Shown here one piece after another: positions 32,116 to 42,267 of a stretch of DNA of 64,000 bases. Position 1 is the first letter of the stretch, and every line of letters begins with the position of its first letter. Position numbers and translations under genes: made by a program. A model generated the notes under the pieces. That model was not told the origin of the DNA. It did not search any database and saw only the letters and a program-made list of their open reading frames with translations. The stretch covers positions 191,034,075 through 191,098,074 of the forward strand of contig NC_081552.1 of NCBI RefSeq assembly GCF_963082655.1. Direction: 5' to 3'. Origin of the DNA: Stomoxys calcitrans. Taxonomy: Eukaryota; Arthropoda; Insecta; Diptera; Muscidae.

Positions 32116-34119
32116 ATGACTGTGAAGAAACATTTTTCGGCTATAGGCATCCTGTTGATTGGAGCAGCTGTTTTGGCGAGTCTACAGCTTGTCTACACCT
32201 TGAATGAAACCAACTCTAGTCAATTGCGCTATCAGAAGATACAACGCAGTATCGATGTGAATACCTTTGCCTGTGACAATTTCTTTAGATATGCTTGTGG
32301 CAAATGGTCTGAGACGGCCAATACTTCGCATGTGGAGAGCCTGCAGCAGGTGGAATTGAACACCAATGGCGAATTGCAGAACATATTCGAATCGGAGGAT
32401 TTGAGTGGGGGACCCAAGTTCCTAGCCAACGTCTACTATTATTATTTGGCTTGCCGGGATATAAAGCATACACCACATGATGGCACCGCATATCTGAAAT
32501 GGTTAAATGTGCACCACAACTTCAAATGGCCTTTGGTGCTGTGGGATAGCACAGCGGAGGATTTCAATTGGAGCTATGATTGGTTTGAATTGTTGGCCAT
32601 GACCCGTCGCTTTGGCTTCAATGAGCTGTTCTTTCGCCAGGAAATCACCCATCGCCTAGATGAGCCGCACGAAATGATTATCGAATTCAAGAGGCCCTCG
32701 CTTAAGGTTATGGAGAATACCTGGTCCTTTTTGATTAAATATCGCATATCGTCATTTAAGGAAATTTTTGAAAACTTGAGTGAGTTCAATCAAGAGCTCT
32801 TCGAGGCTTCCTCAGAGCTGTTTCCCATTCAAGAGGATGCTGAGAATTTCTATGATGACGAATCAGAGCTGGTCACCTTGAGGGATCTGCAAATGCCTTG
32901 GCTGGAGAAGTATCTGTGTGTGCTGCTCAATCAAAGCGATGTGGATCCCAATATGCAGCTCTACATGCAAAGTGTGGACTATATGAAGAACATTTTCATG
33001 GCCTTGAGTGCCTATGACAATTCGCTGGTGTGTGACTACATACATCTGCATTTCTATATGTTTTTGGCCCACCGTGACACCTATAGGCAGCGAGACGATT
33101 GTGTGGCCAGTGCCCGGCTGCAATTCCCCATGGCCTTGCATTGGTTCTATGGCCAGAGGCATGCGGAGGTTCATCAGGAGCTGCCAGTGATTAGGGATAT
33201 CTTTGAAAATCTCAAGAGGAGATTCAATAAAACATTGCAGCGCAACACCTATCAATTCAGCACTGAAATATTGGAGCACCTGGAACAGAAGCTCAAAAGA
33301 ATTGAGCTGGTCAGTGCTGAGGATATAAAAAGTGAGGCTTTGGAGGCCTATTATAAGGGGCTTCAACTCAGTGCCGCTGACTATCATGGCAATATATTGA
33401 AGCTTAACAATTTCAAATACCTAAAGACCCTGGAGGCGCTCAAGATGCCTGTGAATAACAGCAAGGCTCTGGAATATCTGGACATCTCTCCACGCCCCAT
33501 GCAGAATGAACTGGAGGCCCTCAAACAAGCTGCCCAGACGCATTTGCCCCAGCTGTATCCCCGCCTCAATGTAATTTTCTTACCCCTATCCCTGATTCAG
33601 TATCCCTATTATGGCTCGCATATGCATGACATGTACATCTACAGTTCTTTGGGCTTTCATTTGGCCCGTGAGCTGCTCAAGGCCTTTGATTTGCGCAATG
33701 TGGAGATAGGACCCGATGGCGTCTACAACTACGACATGGGCGATGAAATTTTTGATTACCAGAAGTTTGACAGCACTTCGCGCCGCTTAAAAGCGGACTT
33801 TGCCATGGTCCATGAAGTGGATGAAGTCATAGCCGATTTGGGTGGTCTGAAGCTGGCCTATGAGACTTTCGTGGAGCGCCATGCGGACATTTTGCATCAG
33901 CAGGTCTTCATCAACAAGCGTTCCATGATGGTGAAGCATGTTTTCTTCCTCAACTATGCCCACAATTTCTGCAACAGCAATTGCTCGGCCAGCGTATCGA
34001 GCATTCGAAAATATGACGCCTGTAGTCGGGTCAATGTGCCAGCCACACGTTTTGGTAAATTTCGTTTTGGTTTTCAGTGTCGCAAGAAACGTAAATGGGG
34101 TTATCCATTGTGGCGTTAA
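32116..34119 (+). CDS. Neprilysin-like (M13) membrane protein, predicted inactive protease
   Basis: This single open frame of 667 codons encodes a type II membrane protein. It has a short cytoplasmic tail, a hydrophobic anchor at about residues 8-28, then an ectodomain with sequons at N30, N33 and N69. The motif CDNFFRYACGKW (C53, C61) is the N-terminal signature of M13 peptidases. The region around residues 510-580 aligns with the catalytic core, but HExxH has become R518-E-L-L-K522, so both zinc-binding histidines are lost. The second motif keeps E570 and D574 (EVIADLGG, where active enzymes have ENIADxGG). The usual NAYY substrate-binding motif is also missing. Near the C terminus RVNVPATRFGKF resembles the family end region. 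The start is the first Met after an in-frame TAA at 32107. Length is slightly below the usual 700-750. Insects have many neprilysin-like paralogues, and some have lost the catalytic site. The intact frame suggests it is still selected. Confidence 0.93.
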   Translation: MTVKKHFSAIGILLIGAAVLASLQLVYTLNETNSSQLRYQKIQRSIDVNTFACDNFFRYACGKWSETANTSHVESLQQVELNTNGELQNIFESEDLSGGPKFLANVYYYYLACRDIKHTPHDGTAYLKWLNVHHNFKWPLVLWDSTAEDFNWSYDWFELLAMTRRFGFNELFFRQEITHRLDEPHEMIIEFKRPSLKVMENTWSFLIKYRISSFKEIFENLSEFNQELFEASSELFPIQEDAENFYDDESELVTLRDLQMPWLEKYLCVLLNQSDVDPNMQLYMQSVDYMKNIFMALSAYDNSLVCDYIHLHFYMFLAHRDTYRQRDDCVASARLQFPMALHWFYGQRHAEVHQELPVIRDIFENLKRRFNKTLQRNTYQFSTEILEHLEQKLKRIELVSAEDIKSEALEAYYKGLQLSAADYHGNILKLNNFKYLKTLEALKMPVNNSKALEYLDISPRPMQNELEALKQAAQTHLPQLYPRLNVIFLPLSLIQYPYYGSHMHDMYIYSSLGFHLARELLKAFDLRNVEIGPDGVYNYDMGDEIFDYQKFDSTSRRLKADFAMVHEVDEVIADLGGLKLAYETFVERHADILHQQVFINKRSMMVKHVFFLNYAHNFCNSNCSASVSSIRKYDACSRVNVPATRFGKFRFGFQCRKKRKWGYPLWR

Positions 34120-34228
34120 TGAATTGTGGATGGTGAATGTATGGCAATAGGAAATAGATGAACTTAGATTATCGTCCCTCGTTCTGGGTACATCTGTAAT
34201 TCTTGATAAGCCCATTTGAAATGCGAAA

Positions 34229-34238
34229 AATAAATAAA
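34229..34238 (+). terminator. Poly(A) signal of the neprilysin-like gene
   Basis: Two overlapping AATAAA hexamers lie about 110 bases after the stop codon. A GT-rich stretch (TTGTTTCATGTGTGTTT) follows within 15-30 bases, as expected for a 3' end. Confidence 0.65.
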
Positions 34239-34239
34239 A

Positions 34240-34612
34240 AATTTCTATTCTTGTTTCATGTGTGTTTATTTTTTAATAACAATGTAGGTCTCCCATGCAG
34301 TCTATGGACTTCATGAATTATTATCAGCGGGCGCTGATTTTTGGAAAATAAAATAATTCAAATGTTTCATAGAATTTAGGTTTTGTGTTTATTTTGACTA
34401 CACCACATTTGCGCTGCTATCAAAATTATTTTTATGCTATATTTCAACAAGGCAGACTGACAGACAGCCTGGTTTGTTGTTGGATGCACACGAATTTCCG
34501 TTGTGTTTTCAAAAACTCAAATCAGACTGTATGGCTATATTAGGATTATTTTATGACTTTGAAATCTCTTATAACCACATCTATCGTAAAACTTTGGAAG
34601 ATTCAATTGCAT
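34240..34612. other. Sequence downstream of the neprilysin-like gene
   Basis: No repeat or coding feature is recognised beyond the poly(A) downstream element. Confidence 0.35.
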
Positions 34613-34936
34613 TGATACCCTACACCCTGCACTGTGGTACAGGGTATTATTAGTTTGGGCATTTGTTTGCAACGCTAAGAAGGAAAAGAGCTAAACCCAG
34701 TAGTACAAGTATACCGATCGACTCAGTATCACCTTCTGATTCGATTTAGCCATGTCCGTCTGTCCCTATGTGTGTCCATGTATTCTTGTAATCAGGGTAC
34801 AGCAGGTCGTATTTGTTGTCCAATAGTCACGAAATTTTGCACATGCCACTTTTTTGGCACAAGGACGAACGCCAAAAATCGGTTCAGATTTAGATATAGC
34901 TCCCATATATATGTAGCGCCCGATATGCTCTTTAAT
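34613..34936 (-). mobile_element. Mini-me/DINE-like repeat, family D
   Basis: The plus strand reads ATACCCTACACCCTGCACTG, GTGGTACAGGGTATTATTAG, GTTTGCAACGCTAAGAAGG and GCCATGTCCGTCTGTCC. This is the same block order as the other Helentron-like repeats and very like the known Drosophila mini-me arrangement, with a different end sequence. Confidence 0.65.
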
Positions 34937-35017
34937 GGCTGTTGATACTATAATTTTACTTAAGATTTGGAAGACTAGGATAGGCAAAGATCCTAGTATT
35001 GTAACATCAGGCAATAT
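34937..35017 (+). mobile_element. LINE L2 fragment, ORF1 repeat unit
   Basis: TTTACTTAAGATTTGGAAGA and ATAGGCAAAGATCCTAGTAT match the ORF1 repeat units at 37026-37080. Confidence 0.6.
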
Positions 35018-35018
35018 A

Positions 35019-35253
35019 TTGGGTTGCCCAAAAAGTAATTGCGGATTTTTCATATAGTCGGCTTTGAACAATTTTTTTACAGCTTGTGATTCTGTAATTG
35101 CATTCTTTCTTCTGTCAGTTATAAGCTGTTACTTTTAGCTTGCTTAAAAAAAAGTGTAAAAAAAGTATATTTGATTAAAGTTCATTCTAAGTTTTATTAA
35201 AAATGCATTTACTTTCTTTTAAAAAATCCGCAATTACTTCCTGGGCAACCCAT
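35019..35253. mobile_element. Short mariner MITE, copy 1
   Basis: The inverted ends are TTGGGTTGCCCAAAAAGTAA and TGGGTTGCCCAGGAAGTAA, both followed by TTGCGGATTTTT, flanked by TA. It is about 235 bp and has no coding sequence. The TA duplication and ends fit a mariner-type element. Confidence 0.85.
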
Positions 35254-35318
35254 TATATTCATATCTCGGAATAGGTACTACCTATTACGAACAAATTTTT
35301 AAAGCCTTTTGGCTAAAA

Positions 35319-37287
35319 ATGAACTCCAAAGACTCAACATCTGCGGTGGTGGCGTCAGACCGCAGCATGTTGTCCTCCCCTCCAATAGGTGTGGGTGCCT
35401 TGCCACCTGTAGTCGAGAGTAATGCTTCAAGCGCACAACTAGTCATCAGACTAATAAATGAGGAAAAGACGGATAAAACAGAGAGATGCACTGTGTATCT
35501 CCAGCCTTTAAGTAAAGGTGGTGTTTCTGCCTCGGATACCGACAGCGACTGTGTCAATAAAACAGTCATCGCAGCCGAATCGAGAGATGAGGGCATTGGA
35601 ATGACAGCAGAAGTAAGCGATGGCTTTGCTAAGCTCACAAGCAGACCGAGAAAGCGATCCGTTGCACGACAAAGGAGACAGAGGCGTATGTATCGGCAGC
35701 GTAATCGGGCAAAAGTGCAGGATGCTGGAAGGGATGGAACTGACATTTCAAGCACTTCTACGGAAGCTGGAAAAAGAATCCGATCTCCCGAAGAGCATAA
35801 CACTGCTAAAATACTGAAGAAGAAAAAGAATCAGATCTCTCGAAGAGCATAACACTGCTAAAATACTGAAGAAGAAAAAGAGCTCCCCGCTTTCAAGTAC
35901 TCTGGGAAAACCAAGCCAGCCATCCCGCAATGGAGACTCCAGACTGTGTCCTGCGGAGGTGGACAAAATTGGAACAGGAAAGAAGGAAGCGCGCACGGCC
36001 CCTGAGTCTTCAAGGAGGACTGTGACTTCCAAAAGGAGGCCACAGTCATCACGGAAGGGGAAGATGGTCGCTGAGAATGGTAAGGAGCCGCCATCTTACG
36101 CCAGAGTGGCAAGGAAGCACAACAGAGATGAGCTGACTTATGCAGTCATCAATATCGGCTGTGCATACGGTAGGATTCCACCAGATCATCGGTCCCAAGT
36201 GGAGAATCTAGTTAACGATCGGGTTTTTGAACATGTGTGGAACTCTGTAGAGGGTCCACCCATACGAATGATGGGCTGCGAGTATAGAGGGGACATCTTT
36301 ACGCTGCGTTTTGTGTCGGCGAAATGTATTGATACTATCAAACACTTCGTCAGAGGTATTCACGCTCCCTGGGAGGGCGCAAAGCTCGGTCTGGTAAGAA
36401 AGATGGATATCGCCCAGCTCACAACGGCTACGGTCTTTATCAAGCGATGGGGCAGTAAATTTGCAACGGAACGCATGTTGGGATTCTTGGGCAAGCAAAA
36501 CCAAGGTTTGGTCGCAGAGAAGTGGGAGGTCTTCCACAGGGAGGAGAAGAAGGAAGGAACTCTCTTTGTGGTTGGCATTGATCAAGTCTCCGTGACAAGT
36601 TTGGCTAAGACTAAAGGCATGGCCCACTACGGTAGCAAAGCTGCGTTTTTCAAGATTGGGAAGACTAGGATAGACAGACATTTTCATTCTGCGACACCAG
36701 TCCGTGCAGTGGCAGGTGACCCAACACCGCCCAACAAACAGGGGGCCGACAACGAGACAATCACGGCATCTCTCAATATTGGAAAGACTAGGAGAAGCAA
36801 TAATCCTAATACTAAAATATCAGGCAGTCCAGTGGCGAGAGACCCAACACAGCCTAACAAACAGGCACCCGACGACGGACCCATCACCGACTTAAAGATT
36901 CGAAATTCTGGGATAGGTAAAGATCCTAATATTGAAACATTAGGCAGCGCAGCGAAAGGAGACCCAATGCAACCCAACGAACAGGGAGCCGATAATGATA
37001 CCATCAGTTACATCCAAGAAGCCCATTTACTTAAGATTTGGAAGGCTAAGATAGGCAAAGATCCTAGTATTGAAACACCAGGTAAAACAGGGAATGGAAA
37101 CCCAATAAAGCTTAACGAACAGGGACCCGACGATAGAACCATTACCGACTTGATGAAAAATCGGAAGACTAGACTAGGCAATGAACCTAACACGATGACA
37201 GCAAAGTCAATGCAGTATAAAGAACAGGGAGCTGACGATGAGATCATCACCTATTTCCCAGATGCCCATTTACTGGAGGACCAATGA
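35319..37287 (+). pseudogene. LINE L2 ORF1, one frameshift
   Basis: The first frame runs 35319-35852. After a 52-bp direct duplication (35776-35827, 35828-35879) the frame continues as 35959-37287 (442 codons). The duplication is not a multiple of three and accounts for the shift. The N-terminal part is Ser/Thr-rich and basic (RPRKRSVARQRRQRRMYRQR). The middle has a conserved block (GPPIRMMGCEYRGDIFTLRF, FVRGIHAPWEGAKLGLVRKM). The C terminus has five to six degenerate repeats of roughly 35 residues (GDP..PNKQGADNETIT). The product would be the RNA-binding LINE ORF1 protein. I see no CCHC knuckle. Confidence 0.8.
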
Positions 37288-37465
37288 TTGAGGTCATGCA
37301 AATAAACCTCCACCGGAGCGAGACTGCTACACACGCATTGATGGAGGAAATCAACAAGGGCAAGATTCACATTGCCTTAATTCAGGAGCCATGGGCGATA
37401 CGGAACAAAGATTCTGGATTGAACCATATCAACTACCATTTATTCTATGCAAGGTTAGGTAAGGG
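37284..37465 (+). pseudogene. LINE L2 ORF2 start, endonuclease N terminus
   Basis: The ATG overlaps the ORF1 stop as ATGA. It reads MIEVMQINLHRSETATHALM and HIALIQEPWAI, giving the Asn and Glu motifs of apurinic-type LINE endonucleases. An inverted L1 fragment interrupts the ORF at about 37466. Confidence 0.82.
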
Positions 37466-38455
37466 TTTAATGGCAGTCCGCCATCAGACTCACTTAGTCG
37501 TTTTCGTCCTTGTGATAAACACACGAACGGGCGAAGGAAGATGCCTTCTAGTTCTTACCATCGAACCATCCAGATCGCTTTAAAAAGCTTAACAATTGCG
37601 AATGTTCACATCCGCTAAATCGGATATGTTCTTAAAGAAATGAGAACCTAAAGTGGAACAGCTTCTGACTGCTAGTGCGGGACACACACACAGAAGTTGT
37701 TCTATAGTCTCTTCTTCTTCGTTGCTGGCAACCTTCAGTATGTCAGCATGTTTTCCGATTAGACAGTGACCTGTCAAGACTGACACAATGACTAAGGCGT
37801 CTGTTCTTGCCAGTGACAGCAAAGCGGTAGAACTCTTCAAGTCTAGATTAGTTTTGAAATGCTCACAGACCCCTCTTTGTGACCATCCATCATTCGTTGT
37901 CTTTCGGGCCTGGTCCTGTAAACTAAGCTCACATGTCGCTAAAGGCATGCCCACAGATTCCAGTTTCCCTGGAATGTGTAAGGTGGTTGCTAGCCTCGCA
38001 AGCTCGTCCGCTTCACAATTCCCTGGAATATCTCTGTGGCCCGGCAACCAGAACAGGTGAGTTTTGAACTGTTCAGCCATCTCGTTAAGAGATCTGCGAC
38101 ATCCAAAGGCGTTTTTTGTGTTCAGAAATACGTTCTCCAGGGATTTATTGGCTGCCTGGCTATCTGAGAAAATATTTATGCCAATCGTCGTTATGACACT
38201 ATATCTTTGCCATTCCACCACTTCCTTAATTGCAAGGATCTCCGCTTGATACACGTTGCAGTGGTCGGGTAACCTTTTCGATATGACCAGTTCTAGATCT
38301 TTAGAGTACAACCCAAAACCCACCTGGTCGTTTAGTTTGGAACCATCCGTATAAAAGTCTATGTGACTTCTATTACCAGGGAAATCTTAGTTCGGTTCTA
38401 ACAGGAATTGTGGTACAGTCCTTTTTATCAAAACTTCTATGCAAAAACTGACTGG
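37466..38455 (-). mobile_element. LINE L1 fragment, RNase H to 3' end, inserted in L2
   Basis: The open minus-strand frame 37589-38323 encodes an RNase H domain (VYQAEILAIKEVV, INIFSDSQAANKSL, HLFWLPGHRDIPGNCEADEL) and a C terminus with CVCPALAVRSCS. The initial Asp motif (YTDGSK) lies further upstream out of frame. The 3' end lies at the left. Confidence 0.82.
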
Positions 38456-40030
38456 TAATCGGTCCAGGACCTTCGTTTTTTGTCATAAAAATTTTAATTA
38501 TATGTTTTCCCCAGAGTTGTCAACGTCAGATGCAACAGTGTTGAGACAGGGAGAGGGTGGAGCATACCCAACATCACTTCATCAGCCTTTCGACTCTCCG
38601 ACAGCGCCACCCACGTCGGAGCTGTAACGGCTGGTGAGGAAAGCAAAACAGACAGGAAACGAGGTGCTAATAGGGTGCGATGCGAACTCTCGCCACATTT
38701 CGTGGGGTAGTACCAATACTAATAAACGGGGCCAAGCCCTGGCAAAGTTCTTGAATACTAACGACCTAATAAAACAACCCATGTCCAAACTGAAACGTTA
38801 GTAGACGACATGAGAGTGAGAGCAGAGACAACGCAGGACTTGTTGAGGTTTTTGATGAAAACCCGTTTTCCACAGTATACGACGGGACTAACTGAGACAC
38901 CGGAATCTTGAAAAAATGAGGTTCATCAAAGGCTCATCATAACGGAATTCGTGATCAAGGAATCCTTGAGGAGCTTCAGACCATTTTAGTCACCCTGATC
39001 TGATGGAATATTTCCGGCGTTACTACAGAAGTAGGCCGACTATCTGGCCACTATTGGCACAGCGTGCCAAGGACTTGCATATACTCCGAAAGCCTGGCAG
39101 AAGGCAAGGGTGGTGTTTATACCCAAGCCCGGCAAGGCAAGTTATGCGACACCAAAGGTCTACAGACCCATAAGCCTTACGAACTTTCTACTCTAAACCA
39201 TGGAACGTATTGTGGACACCATGATAAAGAGAAGGACATCCAGCGAACTGCTCAAATACAAACAGCATGCCTATGTCAAGGGAAGGTCGGTGGAGACTGC
39301 CCTGCACGAGGTTGTGCATAAAATAGAAGAAACCTTCGATGCCAAAACATACACCCTGGCTTGCGGACCGACACACTGATCTAATCTTTAGACCAGTATC
39401 GGGTGGACTTGTGCGGATCGACACACTGATCTAATCCTTAGACCAGTATCGGGTGGACTCGGTTCTTACAGACTGGATAAACCATATGGTTAGGAACAGG
39501 TGGATAAATTGTGTGTCCCATGATGGGAGAAAGTGGCAAAAGTCAACCCCACAGGGGGGCATTTTATCGCCACTCCTATGGGTGATCACCATTAATGACC
39601 TATTACGGATGCTGACTGAGGAGGGATTTGAACCCGTCTGCTACGCAGACGTATCCGTATCAGCTATTCAGAAGGGCCGAAAGGTTCTAGCATATGGCAT
39701 ATGACTGGGCTAGACCCAAAGGTCTCAATGTTAACCCAGAGAAGACTGAAATATGCCTGTTCACGAGGAAGAAGAAGGTGGGCCAATTAAACGCACCACG
39801 TTTCCTCCATAAAACGATTTCGATATCAGACAAGGTCAAATACCTAGGTGTGATCTTGGACAGGAAACTGAATTGGAAGTGTCACATTCAGAAGCGTACT
39901 GAAAAGGCTCATAGATGTTGGGCACTATAGAAATGGGGAATAAATCCGAGGATAGTCCACTGGCTCTAGAGGAGTGTGATTAGACCAATACTTACTGACA
40001 CCTCAGTAGTTTGGTGGACTGCTATGAAGA
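38456..40030 (+). pseudogene. LINE L2 ORF2 continuation, endonuclease C-part and RT
   Basis: VLIGCDANSRHISWGS is the endonuclease C-terminal motif. Next come PKPGKAS and VYRPISLTNFLL in a shifted frame, TPQGGILSPLLWVITIND, then CYAD (YADD lost). ARPKGLNVNPEKTEICLFTR and KYLGVILDRKLNWK follow. A 48-bp segment (39364-39459) is duplicated in tandem. Several shifts make it non-functional. A Helentron-like element interrupts it at 40031. Confidence 0.82.
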
Positions 40031-41190
40031 ACAAGTAAAAGCGTGCTAAGTTCGGCCGGGCCGAATCTTATATACCCTCCACCATGGATCGTATTTGTCG
40101 AGTTCTTTTCCCGGCAAAAAAGGATATAAGAAAAGATTTGCTCTGCTATGAGAGCGATATCAAGATAGGTCCGGTTTGGACCACAATTAAATTATATGTT
40201 GGAGACCTGTGTAAAATGTCAGCCAATTCGAATAAGAATTGCGCCCTTTGGGGCTCAAGAAGTTAAATATAGAGATCGATTTATATGGGAGCTGTATCGG
40301 GCTATAGACCGATTCAGACCATAATAAACACGTATGTTGATGGTCAAGAGAGGATCCGTCGTACAAAATTTCAGGCAAATCGGATAATAATTGCGACCTC
40401 TAGAGGCTCAAGAAGTCAAGATTCCAGATCAGTTTATATGACAGCTTTATCAGGTTATGAACCGATTTAAAAATTATTTGACAAAGTTGTTGAAAGAAAA
40501 AATAAAAAAACGCCATGCAAAATTTCAGCCAAATCAGATAGGAATTGCGCCCTTTAGAAGCTCAAAAAGTCAAGTCCCCAGATCTGTTCATATATGACAG
40601 CTATATCAGGTTATGGACCGATTTGAACCATACTTGGCGCAGTTGTTGGATATCATAACAAAACACGTCGTGCAAAAATTCATTCAAATCGGATAAGAAT
40701 TGCGCCCTCTAGAGACTCAAGAAGTCAAGACCCAAGATCGCTTTATATGACAGCTATATCAGGTTATGAACCGATTTTAACCATACTTGGCACACTTGTT
40801 GGATATCATAACAAAACACGTCGTGCAAAATTTCATCCAAATCGGATAAGAGTTGCGCACTCTAGAGGCTCAAGAAGTCAAGACCCAAGATCGGCTTATA
40901 TGACAGCTATATCAAAACATGGACCGATATGGCCCATTTACAATACCAACCGACCTGCACCAATAAGAAGTATTTGTGCAAAATTTCAAGCGGCTAGCTT
41001 TACTCCTTCGGAAGTTAGCGTGCTTTCGACAGACAGACGGACGTACGGACAGTCGGACGGACATGGCTAGATCGACATAAAATGTAACGACGATCAAGAA
41101 TATATATACTTTATGGGGTCCCAGACGAATATTTCGAGTAGTTACAAACAGAATGACGAAATTAGTATACCCTATGGTGGAGGGTATAAA
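40031..41190 (+). mobile_element. Helentron-like repeat, A type, cleanly inserted in L2
   Basis: Flanks read GACTGCTATGAAGA before and AGTGCAACATAAGGACC after. The uninterrupted L2 copy at 47290-47330 joins the same sequences across a short A run. Ends are therefore ACAAGTAAAAGCGTGCTAAG and ATGGTGGAGGGTATAAA. No clear target-site duplication is visible. Confidence 0.9.
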
Positions 41191-42265
41191 AAGTGCAACA
41201 TAAGGACCTTACAACAGGTTCAGAGAACTTGTGGTGTCACAAGACAACTTGGCATAGGCGGAGCGATGAAGATTGCGGCCACTGGGGCACTGGAGACTAT
41301 TCTAGGTGTCTGACCCATTGACGTACAGATTAAGTGTGAGGCAGCCATTGTGGCTATGAGAGTTAAGGCGATAGAAAACTGGATAGAGCAGCAGGCCATA
41401 CCATCGATTCATAATCGTGGCAAAGATAAGAAACCTAAAAGGAATGGAAGGGGTTTCCGATCGGATAACTGAGACGACACTTGAGATCGAGTGCGAGGCA
41501 CTGCTGCCAGCGGCACACTATTGGATTGACGGAACCCTAGTATTGCCATCTAGAAGATCATGTTACACGGATGGAACAAAGCTAGAGGACAGAGTGGGCC
41601 TGGACCATCATACAAGCGGAGATCCGGGCGATCACGGAATGTTTGAGGTAGTGTGGTTTGCCGCGAGGAATTCGAGTGTGAACATCTTTACCGCCATAAA
41701 GAAATAACAACCAGGAGGGTAAGGTCACGATCAGGTGTGTAAGAAGGAGATTAGCGCCTTCTCTGAGGATAGCACGATCCACATCGTGTGCGTGCCGAGC
41801 CATAACGGAGTAAGGGGGTACGAAAGGGCAGACGATTTGGCAGTCAAGGCCAGAGGACTGCCGTCAATAAACTTGGTTAACCGGAAGTCTTTCGGGTCGA
41901 CGAACTCGATGGAAAGGGCGTGGGCGACAAATGCGTATACAACACTGTGGAATAGCGAAACGAGGCTATTACTGAAAGGAAGTAAGAAAGAGGTCAGTAA
42001 TGATTTTTTGGTAGCATAACAGGACACATGGGACTGCGGTGCGGCAAGTAATAGCATGTGTAGGGCCTGCGGGGAAGATGATGAGACGTTAGAACATTTC
42101 CTATGTCTGCCTGGTTTTCGCGCCCAACAGACACCGGCACTTAGTTGGGGACACAACACCAGACATGTGCCAACTTAGGGGCGTGGTATGGAGAACAAAT
42201 AAGTGGGGAAAACAAGAATTTTGTAAGTAGCACGGAATTCCTAATTTAGCTTTTCCTTCTCGAAA
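41191..42265 (+). pseudogene. LINE L2 ORF2 C-part, RNase H and Cys-His end
   Basis: It reads IRTLQQVQRTC and an RNase H domain with CYTDGTKLEDRVGL and CVPSHNGVRGYERADDLA. The C-terminal cluster is CRACGEDDETLEHFLC. Stops and frameshifts interrupt it. It continues the copy interrupted at 40030. Confidence 0.8.
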
Positions 42266-42267
42266 TT

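Noticed and set aside
32863..33387. Antisense 174-codon frame over the neprilysin-like gene
   Set aside because: Shadow frame with biased composition and no domain.
33787..34215. Antisense 142-codon frame over the neprilysin-like gene
   Set aside because: It is a shadow of the real frame. The plus strand has clear family motifs and the minus frame has none.
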